From Clostridium sp. AM58-1XD (lineage in GTDB: Bacteria; Bacillota; Clostridia; Lachnospirales; Lachnospiraceae): DNA of 64,000 nucleotides. Both the position numbers and the translations under genes were made by a program. Where the stretch lies: contig NZ_QSDR01000019.1 in assembly GCF_003464085.1 (NCBI RefSeq), positions 23,045-87,044 of the forward strand. Reading direction: 5' to 3'. Shown here piece after piece: positions 10,361 through 18,345 of the stretch. Each line of letters begins with the position of its first letter. Within the stretch, counting starts at the first letter, position 1. Under the pieces are notes generated by a model that made no database searches, was not told the DNA's origin, and worked only from the letters and a program-made list of their open reading frames with translations.

Positions 10361-10990
10361 ATGATAGGGAACTATTTGATAAAAGGATTTGTGATAGGGA
10401 TTGTATTTGGAGTACCCGTTGGTGTGGTCGGCGTGTTATCCGTCCAGAGGGGGCTGACTTATGGCCCAGCTGCTGGTTTTATGACCGGAATGGGATCTTC
10501 TGTGGCAGATGGAATCTATGCATGTGTCGGAGTATTTGGAATCACCTTTATTTCAGATTTCCTGCTAAGGCATCAGGACATAATCTGCTTGGCGGGCTGC
10601 CTGGCGGTGACCGCCATTGGAATTAGGGGGGTCAGAAAGGCAGAAACGATGGAATGGAAGGCTGCGCGGCAGACAGAAGGCTCCGGGAATCTGGCTTCGT
10701 GTTTTCTTACATCATTTGCCATAGCCATTACCAATCCGACCGCAGTTCTGTCCTTCATGGCAGTATTTTCAATGTTCCGCATTAAAGGGACGGAAACGCT
10801 GGGAGCGAGGATGGGACTGATTGCCGGAATATTCGGCGGTACGTGTCTATGGTGGTTTGCGGCCGCTCTGATTGTGAGCCGGTTCAGGGAGCGGGTAACA
10901 GGAGACATTTGCGTGAAAATGAACCGGATTTTTGGTATTCTTATGGTTCTGTTCGGGATGGGTATTGGGATACACATGCTTTTGAATTAG
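10361..10990 (+). CDS. LysE/RhtB-family amino-acid-type exporter
   Basis: About 209 residues with six predicted hydrophobic segments. The N-terminal pattern (GVPVGVVGVLSVQRGLTYG, followed by GMGSSVADGIY) and the central AITNPTAVLSFMAVF are typical of the LysE superfamily. I took ATG 10361, which has AAGGGG just upstream; the open frame extends back into the hydrolase gene but that part has no membrane character. It follows the hydrolase by 88 bases on the same strand and may export a product of the operon. The substrate is not predictable. Confidence 0.75.
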   Translation: MIGNYLIKGFVIGIVFGVPVGVVGVLSVQRGLTYGPAAGFMTGMGSSVADGIYACVGVFGITFISDFLLRHQDIICLAGCLAVTAIGIRGVRKAETMEWKAARQTEGSGNLASCFLTSFAIAITNPTAVLSFMAVFSMFRIKGTETLGARMGLIAGIFGGTCLWWFAAALIVSRFRERVTGDICVKMNRIFGILMVLFGMGIGIHMLLN

Positions 10991-11007
10991 ACGAAATCAA
11001 CGATTGA

Positions 11008-11193
11008 TCGGAGGGAGAGACAAAGAATGACGGGATTCAGTCGGCCCAGAGCCTGATCTATACTTATCAGCGGGAATTGTGGGAGAATAATTGGAGGCAG
11101 GGGGTACATACGGAGCTGACGGAGGAGATCGAGAAAAGCGATAAAGTTCCGTTTGATAAGATGGAAATATTCTTGAAAGAGGCAATGAAGTAA
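11008..11193 (+). pseudogene. Remnant of an unknown gene, no start codon
   Basis: An open frame of about 62 codons ends at TAA 11191-11193, with a Clostridia-like, Glu/Lys-rich helical composition (for example YTYQRELWENNW) but no ATG and no upstream continuation. It looks like the tail of a lost gene next to the IS110 element. I do not recognise the family. The rest of 10991-11339 is AT-rich and holds nothing else I can name. Confidence 0.3.
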
Positions 11194-11339
11194 TGAAAAA
11201 CTTAGAATAAAAGAACCGAAAGACCAACTATCAAAAGTCAATAGGTAAATGAAAAATATTTTTTGAATATTGGAAGCATTTTTATGCACTACAAAAAGAC
11301 CTACAAAAGCAAGTAGAAAAAAATATAGATGAATATTTG

Positions 11340-12518
11340 TTACTCTTGTGGTGCTTGCACCTCATAAGGAACATCGTTTTTTAGCACAGCATAAATGGTG
11401 TAGCATAACTTACGGGCAACTGCACCAACAGCAACATTGTGATGCTTTCCCTCCATGCGTTTCTTTTGATAGTAAGCTTTAAAAACAGGGTCAGTGTTAG
11501 AGGCAACAAAGGCAGCTCGAAAGATAGCCTTGCGTAAATAAGGTGACCCCCTTTTACTCATATGATTGTTGGTGGATTCATATTCACCGGATTGGAAAAC
11601 AGAGGCATCTATTCCAGCATAGGCAACAAGCTTTGCACCATTGCTAAAGCGATTGATGTCTCCAATTTCACCAAGTATGGTGGCTCCAATTACATTGCCG
11701 ATTCCCGGAATTGTAGTAATGGGAGTTTGAATGTTTTCGAGAAGCTCTGCCATTTGTTTTTCTACATCAGATACCTGCTTTTCTATAAAGTTGATTTGCT
11801 CAATCAGAAGCTTTAGCTGAAAAGAAAAGCTCTCAACACAGAATGTAATACCAAAGGAAGTCTTTGCTAAGGAAGATACATCTTTGAATTTTTTGGCAGC
11901 ATAGCCCTTTAAAGTGACTTGAGACAAAAGTTCTTCTAATTGTTCCGATGTCACATCTTCATAATCCGAAGGGGAATTTAATTGTAGCAAAAGTTCCTTT
12001 GATGTTTTACCAAAGATATCGGAGAAAGCGTGATGGTATTCAGGGAAGATTTGATCCAGAACACAAATGGTTTTTCTTTTGAGGTCACCAATAGAGCCGA
12101 CGAGATAGTTTCGAAAGCGTGATAAATTACGCAAAGACATGGTGTCTTCGTCAGCAAGAGAGGTTTCCAAAAAGTCACCATAGCGGATAAAATGAGCAAT
12201 TAGAACCGAATCAATAATGTCTGTTTTACGTTTTCTGATTTCAGTTCCTTTCCGCCAACCATCGGTTTGAATGGGATTGATGACATGCACAACCAAGTGA
12301 TTTTCCACAAGGAAGGAATAAAGAGAAAGCCAGTAATGTCCAGTGGCTTCCATGCCAATTTCAAGTTCTGCCACATAGGGAGTGATTTTTTCCAGAAGTG
12401 TGGCTGCTCCATCAGAAGTGTTGGAGAAAGAATGAGCTTTGAAAATAACCTTCGCTTTTTCATCTATAAGGGAAGCAACATGTGTATTTTTACCGATATC
12501 AATTCCTAAGTAAAACAT
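11340..12518 (-). CDS. IS110-family DEDD transposase/recombinase
   Basis: 392 residues. The N-terminal RuvC-like DEDD domain shows Asp7 (GIDIGK), Glu57 (GMEATGHYW), Asp100 and Asp103 (KTDIIDS). A coiled region follows at about 230-265. The C-terminal Tnp20 domain (TIPGIGNVIGATILGEIG) leads to the conserved YAGIDASVFQSGE, which contains the candidate catalytic Ser, and to SKRGSPYLRKAI. Length and all key residues fit an active enzyme. I chose ATG 12518, which has AGGTG 8 bases upstream; a GTG three codons earlier is possible. The gene is intact, unlike many others in the window. Confidence 0.92.
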   Translation of the reverse strand: MFYLGIDIGKNTHVASLIDEKAKVIFKAHSFSNTSDGAATLLEKITPYVAELEIGMEATGHYWLSLYSFLVENHLVVHVINPIQTDGWRKGTEIRKRKTDIIDSVLIAHFIRYGDFLETSLADEDTMSLRNLSRFRNYLVGSIGDLKRKTICVLDQIFPEYHHAFSDIFGKTSKELLLQLNSPSDYEDVTSEQLEELLSQVTLKGYAAKKFKDVSSLAKTSFGITFCVESFSFQLKLLIEQINFIEKQVSDVEKQMAELLENIQTPITTIPGIGNVIGATILGEIGDINRFSNGAKLVAYAGIDASVFQSGEYESTNNHMSKRGSPYLRKAIFRAAFVASNTDPVFKAYYQKKRMEGKHHNVAVGAVARKLCYTIYAVLKNDVPYEVQAPQE

Positions 12519-12527
12519 AAGCAGCAC

Positions 12528-12700
12528 CTGCCATAAAAGTATTTTAGATAGGTTCCACTGACTGGTAAACGTTACTGCCTTATTGTATATGCGAAGTACC
12601 CATTAGGGTCAACATCCAACTGATTCGTAAACTTGTTTACCAGACAGAGGCATCACTCTTTCAAGGACGAGATCATGGTCTCAAGGAGGACTCGATGTCA
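12528..12700 (-). ncRNA. Candidate IS110 bridge RNA region
   Basis: Non-coding sequence upstream of the transposase. A 9-bp perfect inverted repeat (12562-12570 CTGGTAAAC and 12635-12643 GTTTACCAG) closes a loop of about 64 bases, and a small hairpin (GAGA...TCTC, 12669-12682) lies further out. In IS110 elements this region is known to encode a structured RNA whose two loops pair with target and donor DNA. The position fits; the exact ends and guide loops cannot be set from one copy. Confidence 0.45.
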
Positions 12701-12807
12701 CTCTATCTAATGAAACAATTATACAGGATAATCCTGAATAATTATACAGCTAACAAAGGATTATAGGTTACCTTTATCAACCTAAATACATTATATAAGG
12801 AGGACGT

Positions 12808-13362
12808 ATGAGAAAACGATCTATTTTAAGCCTGTTTCTGCTGGCTGCCCTGCTGACGGCATGCAAGGGAGATCCGGCCAAGGCATCAGCACAGATCATC
12901 CGTGGGGCTTCGGAGACGGAGGCAGGAAAAACAAAGATATCGGCAGAAGCACAAGGGCTGGGAGCAGAAGGCACAGAAAAAGGAGGAACGGATGATGAAG
13001 ATTCTATGCAGATCCTGGTGCAGTGGAACGGACATACGATTATTTTTGAACTGAATGGCAGTCCAGCGGCCAGGAGCCTGTACAGCCAGCTGCCGCTGAA
13101 TGTTGAGATCGAGGATTACGGCAGCAATGAGAAAATTTTCTATCCTCCAGACGAATTGGAAATTGGGGATACACCTCTCACAGAGGGCGGAGAGAAAGGT
13201 GGTCTGGCTTATTTTGCACCATGGAAAGACGTGGTCATGTATTATGGGAGCTTTGGTTCCTATAATGGATTGTATGATCTGGGAACGGCCATATCCGGAA
13301 GTGAATGGATCGAAGAGCTGTCCGGCAAAATTTTGATTGAACCGGCAGAAAAGCCGGTATAA
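12808..13362 (+). CDS. Lipoprotein with cyclophilin-like domain
   Basis: 184 residues. The lipoprotein signal ends at Cys19 (ALLTAC), followed by a Glu/Gly/Ala-rich linker to about residue 65. The C-terminal domain has the pattern of the stand-alone cyclophilin-like family: LVQWNGHTIIFELNGSPAA, then SLYSQLPLNVEIEDYG, EKIFYPP, LAYFAPWKDVVMYYG and YDLGTAISG. Such proteins are common next to flavodoxin, aldo/keto reductase and iron alcohol dehydrogenase genes in gut anaerobes, as here. AAGGAGG precedes the ATG. The N-terminal lipoprotein extension is not always present in the family. It is a paralogue in fold of the 8.6-kb lipoprotein. Confidence 0.75.
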   Translation: MRKRSILSLFLLAALLTACKGDPAKASAQIIRGASETEAGKTKISAEAQGLGAEGTEKGGTDDEDSMQILVQWNGHTIIFELNGSPAARSLYSQLPLNVEIEDYGSNEKIFYPPDELEIGDTPLTEGGEKGGLAYFAPWKDVVMYYGSFGSYNGLYDLGTAISGSEWIEELSGKILIEPAEKPV

Positions 13363-13394
13363 AAAAAGAAATGACAACAAAATTAAAAAAAGTA

Positions 13395-13425
13395 TTGACC
13401 TGAAGTTAGGTTTAGGTACTATAGT
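13395..13425 (+). promoter_or_regulatory. MerR-type promoter with 19-bp spacer
   Basis: TTGACC (13395-13400) and TATAGT (13420-13425) are separated by 19 bp that hold an imperfect dyad (CCTGAAGTTAGGTTTAGG). An over-long spacer with an internal dyad is characteristic of promoters switched on by MerR-family regulators. It drives the alcohol dehydrogenase gene. No MerR gene is in the window. Confidence 0.6.
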
Positions 13426-13463
13426 CATAACAGAATCGATTCAAATACAGGAGGAAATAAGAT

Positions 13464-14636
13464 ATGTTAGGAAACTTTGTATATTCCAACCCGACGAAAT
13501 TATATTTTGGAGTGGACTCATTAAATGGTCTCAATGAAGAACTGCAGAAGTATGGAAAAAATGTACAGCTTGTGTACGGCGGCGGTTCCATCAAGAAAAA
13601 CGGGATCTATGATCAGGTGACTGCTATTTTAAAAGCAAACGGGAAGGAGATCATTGAAGACGGCGGTGTTATGCCGAATCCAACCGTGGAAAAGCTTTAT
13701 GATGGCTGCAGAATTGCAAGAGAGGGAAATGTGGATCTCATTCTGTCTGTGGGCGGCGGTTCATGCTGTGATTACGCAAAAGCGGTTTCGATTTCGGCCT
13801 ACTGCAAAGAGGACCCGTGGAAAAAGTACTATCTGAATTTTGAAGACGTGGATGATGACACAAAAATCATTCCGGTAGGATGTGTGCTGACTATGGTAGG
13901 CACCGGTTCTGAAATGAACGGCGGAGCTGTTATTACAAACCACGAAAGTAAGCTGAAAATCGGTCATGTTTTTGGAGAACGTGTATTTCCTAAGTTCGCT
14001 GTCTTAAATCCAACGTTTACCTATTCGCTCTCAAAATATCAGATGACAGCCGGGTTTTACGACATTTTAAATCACATCTGCGAACAGTATTTTTCCGGTG
14101 AGGATGATAATACGTCGGACTACATTATGGAAGGCCTGATGAAATCCCTGATTCACAGCTCCGTAATTGCGGTGAAAAATCCAGAGGATTACGAGGCGAG
14201 AAGCAATATCATGTGGACAGCAACATGGGCGCTGAACACTCTGGTTGCCATGGGTAAATCGACGGACTGGATGGTGCATATGCTTGGCCAGGCAGTCGGC
14301 GCCCATACGGATGCAACTCACGGAATGACTCTGTCAGCCGTAGCCCTGGCATATTACCGTTATATTATGCCTTATGGACTGGAGAAGTTTAAACGGTTTG
14401 CGGTAAATGTCTGGAATGTGAACCCGGATGGAAAGACAGACGAAGAAACGGCCTTGGCAGGTTTAAGTGCGATGGAAGACTGGATGAAGGAAATCGGAGT
14501 CGTTATGAATATCAGTGAGCTTGGTGTGACCGAAGATATGCTGGACGGCCTGGTACAGAGTACCCTTGTGATGGAGGGCGGCTATAAAGTGCTGACAAAG
14601 GATGAAATCCGGCATATCTTTCAGGAGAGCATGTAA
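13464..14636 (+). CDS. YqhD-type iron-dependent (NADPH) alcohol dehydrogenase
   Basis: 390 residues of the iron-containing alcohol dehydrogenase family, YqhD/butanol dehydrogenase branch. The nucleotide-binding motif is VGGGS, followed by the conserved GTGSEMN. Metal-ligand candidates are the Asp and His in FYDILNHICEQYF, the His of WMVHMLGQA and the His of DATHGM. It probably reduces toxic aldehydes (methylglyoxal, aldehydes from lipid damage) with NADPH. AGGAGG precedes ATG 13464. The MerR-type promoter upstream suggests induction by electrophile or aldehyde stress. The convergent LysR gene lies beyond a bidirectional hairpin. Confidence 0.92.
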   Translation: MLGNFVYSNPTKLYFGVDSLNGLNEELQKYGKNVQLVYGGGSIKKNGIYDQVTAILKANGKEIIEDGGVMPNPTVEKLYDGCRIAREGNVDLILSVGGGSCCDYAKAVSISAYCKEDPWKKYYLNFEDVDDDTKIIPVGCVLTMVGTGSEMNGGAVITNHESKLKIGHVFGERVFPKFAVLNPTFTYSLSKYQMTAGFYDILNHICEQYFSGEDDNTSDYIMEGLMKSLIHSSVIAVKNPEDYEARSNIMWTATWALNTLVAMGKSTDWMVHMLGQAVGAHTDATHGMTLSAVALAYYRYIMPYGLEKFKRFAVNVWNVNPDGKTDEETALAGLSAMEDWMKEIGVVMNISELGVTEDMLDGLVQSTLVMEGGYKVLTKDEIRHIFQESM

Positions 14637-14713
14637 ATACAGCATGTAAGTACAGTATGTGAAGAAAGCATTCGAAACAGCGTGAAAACAGTGTGGAAAT
14701 GACACGTTGTTTC

Positions 14714-14766
14714 GGAAAAGGGCGCTGAAGACAATGCCTGAATTGAGTCCGGCAGCGCACTTTTCC
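14714..14766. terminator. Bidirectional terminator-like hairpin between convergent genes
   Basis: GGAAAAGGGCGCTG (14714-14727) pairs with CAGCGCACTTTTCC (14753-14766). It lies between the alcohol dehydrogenase and the convergent LysR gene and could end both transcripts. The GCGCTG/CAGCGC arms recall the palindromic element family described elsewhere, but the shared core is absent. Confidence 0.55.
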
Positions 14767-14792
14767 ATATCGAAGAAATCAGACATGAATGA

Positions 14793-15677
14793 TCAGCTGT
14801 GCTGGAACGCCTCCTGCACCCGTTTGAGAAAACGGTCGGCAGCTCCAGAAAAGACCTGATATTTTTTCCAAACAATATCCAGCCTGGCCTCCATCTTAGG
14901 CTTCAGCGGGCGGAAACAAAGACGGCTGTTTTCTGATGTATTGACCAGTTTATCAAGACACAGAGCACAGCCCATGCCTTCTTCCACCATAAGAGAGGCG
15001 TTGTAAACCAGGTTATAGGTAGCTGTGATGTTCAGTTTGTCAAAATCTTTTTTCAGCCAGCCGGAAAATTCATTGCTGATCGCAGTCTGCCGGGAGGTGA
15101 TGATGGGAAGATCCCATATATCTTCCGGCCGTATGAAATCATGAGCAGCCAAGGGACAGCTTTTGGGCATTAAAAGACCCCATGTATCCGTAGCAGGCAT
15201 ACGGATATAATCATATTTTTTCATATCTGCAGGCTCGATCAGGATTCCGAAGTCCAGAAGGCCTTTATCCAGCCGTTCCGTCACATCGTCTGCATTTCCG
15301 CTGAACAGGTGATATCGGATATTAGGGCAGGATTTTTGCAAATCTGTCGCAATTCTGGCAATCTGTCGCATGGCATCGGTTTCCCCGCCTCCGATGTATA
15401 TATCTCCGCTCACGATTTCATCCGGCGCCGTCAGTTCCGCCTCCGTCTTATCAACCAGATCAATGATTTCCGCTGCCCGTTTTCGCAGAAGCATCCCTTC
15501 TTCAGTCAGAGTAATTCTACGGTTTCCGCGTATTAACAGCTTTTTTCCGATCTCTTCTTCCAAATCCATGAGCTGCCGTGACAGGGTAGGCTGTGTCATA
15601 TGGAGGGATTCGGCCGCTCCTGATATGCTTTCTTCCCGGGTAACGGCCAGAAAGTATCTTAAAACACGAATATCCAA
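14793..15677 (-). CDS. LysR-family transcriptional regulator
   Basis: 294 residues. The N-terminal wHTH (MDIRVLRYFLAVTREESI, then LHMTQPTLSRQLMDLEEEIG) is classic LysR, followed by a two-lobed effector-binding domain (about 90-290). It is divergent from the 15.8-kb operon (DUF3737, C-S lyase), with about 170 bases between them, the usual arrangement for a LysR regulator and its target. The effector is unknown; the redox-enzyme context suggests a thiol or aldehyde signal. Confidence 0.92.
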   Translation of the reverse strand: MDIRVLRYFLAVTREESISGAAESLHMTQPTLSRQLMDLEEEIGKKLLIRGNRRITLTEEGMLLRKRAAEIIDLVDKTEAELTAPDEIVSGDIYIGGGETDAMRQIARIATDLQKSCPNIRYHLFSGNADDVTERLDKGLLDFGILIEPADMKKYDYIRMPATDTWGLLMPKSCPLAAHDFIRPEDIWDLPIITSRQTAISNEFSGWLKKDFDKLNITATYNLVYNASLMVEEGMGCALCLDKLVNTSENSRLCFRPLKPKMEARLDIVWKKYQVFSGAADRFLKRVQEAFQHS

Positions 15678-15785
15678 TGTGATTTCCCCTTTCTCAATAA
15701 TGTTTTCAGTGAGCTATATGTTACTGATATTATAGTGAAAAAAATATATGCCTGTCAAGTATAGGAAATCATGTAATATAAGTAT

Positions 15786-15814
15786 TTGATATGAAATCCC
15801 ATCTGGATTACAAT
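15786..15814 (+). promoter_or_regulatory. Sigma-A promoter of the 15.8-18.3 kb operon
   Basis: TTGATA (15786-15791), a 17-bp spacer and TACAAT (15809-15814) lie in the gap divergent to the LysR gene. The AT-rich interval just upstream is where LysR binding would be expected. Confidence 0.6.
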
Positions 15815-15844
15815 TAAGACATAAATTGAGAAGAGGTGGAATTC

Positions 15845-15964
15845 ATGAATAGACGCAGAGCATTAATGATTTTGACGTCAGGTGGCGGCAGGACGCTGAA
15901 CACAGAAGGGTGCAGCAGAGGCGGGCGACGTACTTCTGATTGTCAAATAAGTCAAGTGAGGTGA
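15845..15964 (+). CDS. Small ORF of unknown function (39 residues), possibly a broken leader gene
   Basis: ATG 15845 follows GAGAAGAGGTGG at good spacing. The frame reads MNRRRALMILTSGGG and then becomes Arg/Gly-rich, ending 4 bases before the next gene. The alternative frame over the 3' half reads AAEAGDVLLIVK before a TAA, which looks more protein-like. The ORF may therefore be a frameshifted remnant or a sequencing indel. I do not recognise it. Confidence 0.35.
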   Translation: MNRRRALMILTSGGGRTLNTEGCSRGGRRTSDCQISQVR

Positions 15965-15968
15965 TATC

Positions 15969-16208
15969 ATGGCAGAATATATGGAAGATTCTGCTGCGGT
16001 CATCCGAAATCTTGAGGATGCCGGATGCGGCAAAAGGATTGTGGAACAGTTTATGAAATTGGGGAAGACAGGAGAGAGGCAGGGCCAGCTGAGCCTGCTG
16101 GAGAAACACAGAAGAAATCTGCTGGAAAAGGTTCATAAAAGTGAAAAACAGATCGACTGTCTGGATTTTCTTGTTTTCCAGATGACAAGAGGAATAAATA
16201 AGAAATAA
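15969..16208 (+). CDS. Conserved small helical protein, unknown function
   Basis: 79 residues, strongly helical and charged, with a probable coiled coil in the second half (LSLLEKHRRNLLEKVHKSEK). It ends in a conserved-looking IDCLDFLVFQM segment. GAGGTGATATC gives a ribosome binding site before ATG 15969. The shape resembles the C-terminal coiled coil of MerR-type regulators, but there is no DNA-binding domain. Similar small proteins accompany redox clusters of this kind in gut anaerobes; that is recollection, not a search result. Confidence 0.6.
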   Translation: MAEYMEDSAAVIRNLEDAGCGKRIVEQFMKLGKTGERQGQLSLLEKHRRNLLEKVHKSEKQIDCLDFLVFQMTRGINKK

Positions 16209-16268
16209 ACTGCCGGGAAGCGGCAGAAACAACATTCAATTACTAATATTTAGGAGGACAAAGACAGA

Positions 16269-17123
16269 ATGAAAAATATCAATCAGAAATATTTAACAGG
16301 AGAACGGGCGTTGTTTCAGGGTGAGGACTTGAAAATCTGCGATACGACCTTTGCAGATGGAGAATCCCCTTTAAAAGAAAGCAGAAATATTGAACTTTAC
16401 GGCAGCATGTTTAAATGGAAATATCCATTGTGGTACAGCAGGAATATTAAACTGGAGGACTGCGTGGTGTTCGATATGGGGCGTGCCGGAATCTGGTATA
16501 CGGAGAATATTTCCATGAAAAACTGTATGATCGAAGCTCCGAAAAACTTCCGTCGTACCAACGGAATCCAGCTGGACCGGGTAACGATGACGAATGCGGC
16601 AGAGACTCTGTGGAGCTGTGACAGAATCAGGATGAACCAGGTAACCGCCAAAGGCGATTACTTTGCCATGAACAGCAGCAACATCTACATCGACGGCTTC
16701 GAACTGGTAGGGAATTACTCCTTTGACGGAGTAAAAAATGTGGAAATCCACCATGCGAGAATGCTGTCCAAAGATGCTTTCTGGAACAGTGAAAATGTAA
16801 CGGTTTACGATTCTTTTATCTCCGGTGAGTATCTGGGCTGGAATGCCAGGAATCTTACGCTTATTAACTGTACGATTGAAAGCAATCAGGGGATGTGCTA
16901 CATCGACAATCTGGTGATGAAAAACTGCCGCCTTTTAAATACGACCCTGGCTTTTGAATATTCTACGGTAGACGCAGAGGTGAATAATACGATTGACAGC
17001 GTCCTTAATCCAGCTGGAGGAAGAATCCAGGCAGAAAAGATCGAAGAACTGATTATGGAGGCTTCCAAGGTGGATGTGTCAAAGACAGTCATTCAGACAG
17101 CTGAACTGAAGGAGGCAGTATAG
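16269..17123 (+). CDS. DUF3737 family right-handed beta-helix protein
   Basis: 284 residues built of short repeated turns (ESRNIELYGSMFKWKYPLWYS, then SRNIKLEDCVVFDMG and TENISMKNCMIEAP). The ladder of Asn, Ile/Leu and Cys/Val positions is that of a right-handed parallel beta-helix. The whole length fits the DUF3737 family, which has no established enzymatic role. AGGAGG lies 14 bases upstream of ATG 16269. The next gene begins one base after its stop, so translation is probably coupled to the C-S lyase. Confidence 0.8.
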   Translation: MKNINQKYLTGERALFQGEDLKICDTTFADGESPLKESRNIELYGSMFKWKYPLWYSRNIKLEDCVVFDMGRAGIWYTENISMKNCMIEAPKNFRRTNGIQLDRVTMTNAAETLWSCDRIRMNQVTAKGDYFAMNSSNIYIDGFELVGNYSFDGVKNVEIHHARMLSKDAFWNSENVTVYDSFISGEYLGWNARNLTLINCTIESNQGMCYIDNLVMKNCRLLNTTLAFEYSTVDAEVNNTIDSVLNPAGGRIQAEKIEELIMEASKVDVSKTVIQTAELKEAV

Positions 17124-17124
17124 G

Positions 17125-18345
17125 ATGCGTATCAATCAGGAGGGCGGCCCTTGCGCGGAGCGTTCCAGCTATCACTTTGAGGAACTGAAGGAACGGCGCG
17201 GAACAGGTTCCATGAAATGGGATGTTCCGGAAGGCGAACTGCCCATGTGGGTGGCGGATATGGATTTTGAAGCCGCCCCGGAAATAAAAGAAGCGATCAG
17301 GAAGCGGGCGGAACATGGAATTTTTGGATATACGGTGGTTCCGGATACATGGAGAGAGGCGGTCGCCGGCTGGTGGAAACGCCGCCATGGCTATGAGATG
17401 GAGAACGGCTGGCTGATTTTTGCTACAGGTGTGGTTCCTGCGATCTCCAGCGCTGTCAGAAAGTTTACAACGGCTGGAGAGAATGTACTGGTACAGACGC
17501 CAGTTTACAACATTTTTTTCAATTCGATCCGGAATAACGGACGCAATGTTCTGGAAAACAGGCTGTTATATGACGGCAGGACTTACCGGATTGACTGGGA
17601 GGATTTAGAAAGAAAGCTTAGAGACCCTCAGACATCGATGATGCTCCTGTGCAATCCTCACAATCCCACCGGTATGATCTGGACCAGGGAAGAGCTGGAA
17701 AGAATCGGAAAACTCTGCGCCGCTAACCATGTGAAGGTGCTGTCAGATGAAATCCACTGTGATTTAACCGAGCCGGGATATGACTACATGCCATTCGCAG
17801 CAGTATCGGAAGAATGTGCGCAGAACAGCATAACATGCATTGCGCCTACAAAAGCGTTTAATCTGGCAGGACTGCAGACGGCCGCAGTGATGGTGCCGAA
17901 CGAAGATTTACGTCATAAGATGGATCGGGCGCTGAACACGGACGAGGCAGCGGAGCCAAATACCTTTGCCATTGACGCTGCGGTTGCGGCATTTACAAAA
18001 GGGGATGGCTGGCTGGACGCCCTCAGGGAATACCTGGCAGAAAACAGGAAAACGGTGCGATCATTTCTGGAATCTGAGATACCGAATGTGACATTCGTCC
18101 CATCTCATGCAACCTACCTTCTCTGGCTGGACTGCCGCGGCATCATGGGAAATGCGGCGGAATTAGGCAGATACCTCAGAAGTGAAACGGGACTTTACCT
18201 GTCGTCAGGCACGGTATACGGCGGAAACGGAGACGATTTCCTGCGCATGAATATAGCATGCCCGAGAGAGCGCCTTCTGGATGGCCTGAAACGGCTGAAA
18301 AATGGAATCAAATCCTATGAAGAATATCTGATGGAACAGTGCTGA
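17125..18345 (+). CDS. PLP-dependent C-S lyase / aminotransferase (MalY/PatB family)
   Basis: 406 residues of the fold-type I PLP family. The PLP lysine is Lys243 in APTKAFNLAGLQ. The cofactor-ring Asp is in SDEIHCDL (207-214), and LLCNPHNPTG (174-183) is the substrate/PLP loop. The N-terminal PMWVADMDF is typical of PatB/MalY cystathionine beta-lyases. It likely cleaves cystathionine or cysteine conjugates, releasing a thiol, pyruvate and ammonia. It starts one base after the DUF3737 gene. Its last 31 bases overlap the 3' end of the convergent LysR gene. Confidence 0.9.
   Translation: MRINQEGGPCAERSSYHFEELKERRGTGSMKWDVPEGELPMWVADMDFEAAPEIKEAIRKRAEHGIFGYTVVPDTWREAVAGWWKRRHGYEMENGWLIFATGVVPAISSAVRKFTTAGENVLVQTPVYNIFFNSIRNNGRNVLENRLLYDGRTYRIDWEDLERKLRDPQTSMMLLCNPHNPTGMIWTREELERIGKLCAANHVKVLSDEIHCDLTEPGYDYMPFAAVSEECAQNSITCIAPTKAFNLAGLQTAAVMVPNEDLRHKMDRALNTDEAAEPNTFAIDAAVAAFTKGDGWLDALREYLAENRKTVRSFLESEIPNVTFVPSHATYLLWLDCRGIMGNAAELGRYLRSETGLYLSSGTVYGGNGDDFLRMNIACPRERLLDGLKRLKNGIKSYEEYLMEQC

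Larger units (their letters stand above)
11300..12720 (-). mobile_element. IS110-family insertion sequence (ends approximate)
   Basis: The transposase gene on the minus strand is flanked upstream by about 190 bases of non-coding, structured sequence. That matches the IS110 subgroup layout, in which the guide (bridge) RNA is encoded 5' of the transposase. IS110 elements lack long terminal inverted repeats and make no clear target duplication, so the boundaries are set only by the end of low-GC sequence and by the neighbouring genes. The segment is clearly more AT-rich than its flanks, consistent with recent arrival. Confidence 0.7.

Noticed and set aside
11910..11935. GTGACTTG inside the IS110 transposase as another palindromic element
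   Set aside because: It is in coding sequence, with no arms or inner stem around it; a chance 8-base match.
12717..12749. Direct repeat AATTATACAG (12717-12726 and 12740-12749) as a target-site duplication of the IS
   Set aside because: IS110 elements do not make such duplications and both copies lie on the same side of the transposase gene.
13340..13380. ACCGGC/GCCGGT hairpin at the end of the cyclophilin-like lipoprotein as a terminator
   Set aside because: It is followed by A, not T, on the plus strand and overlaps the coding end; it is weak.
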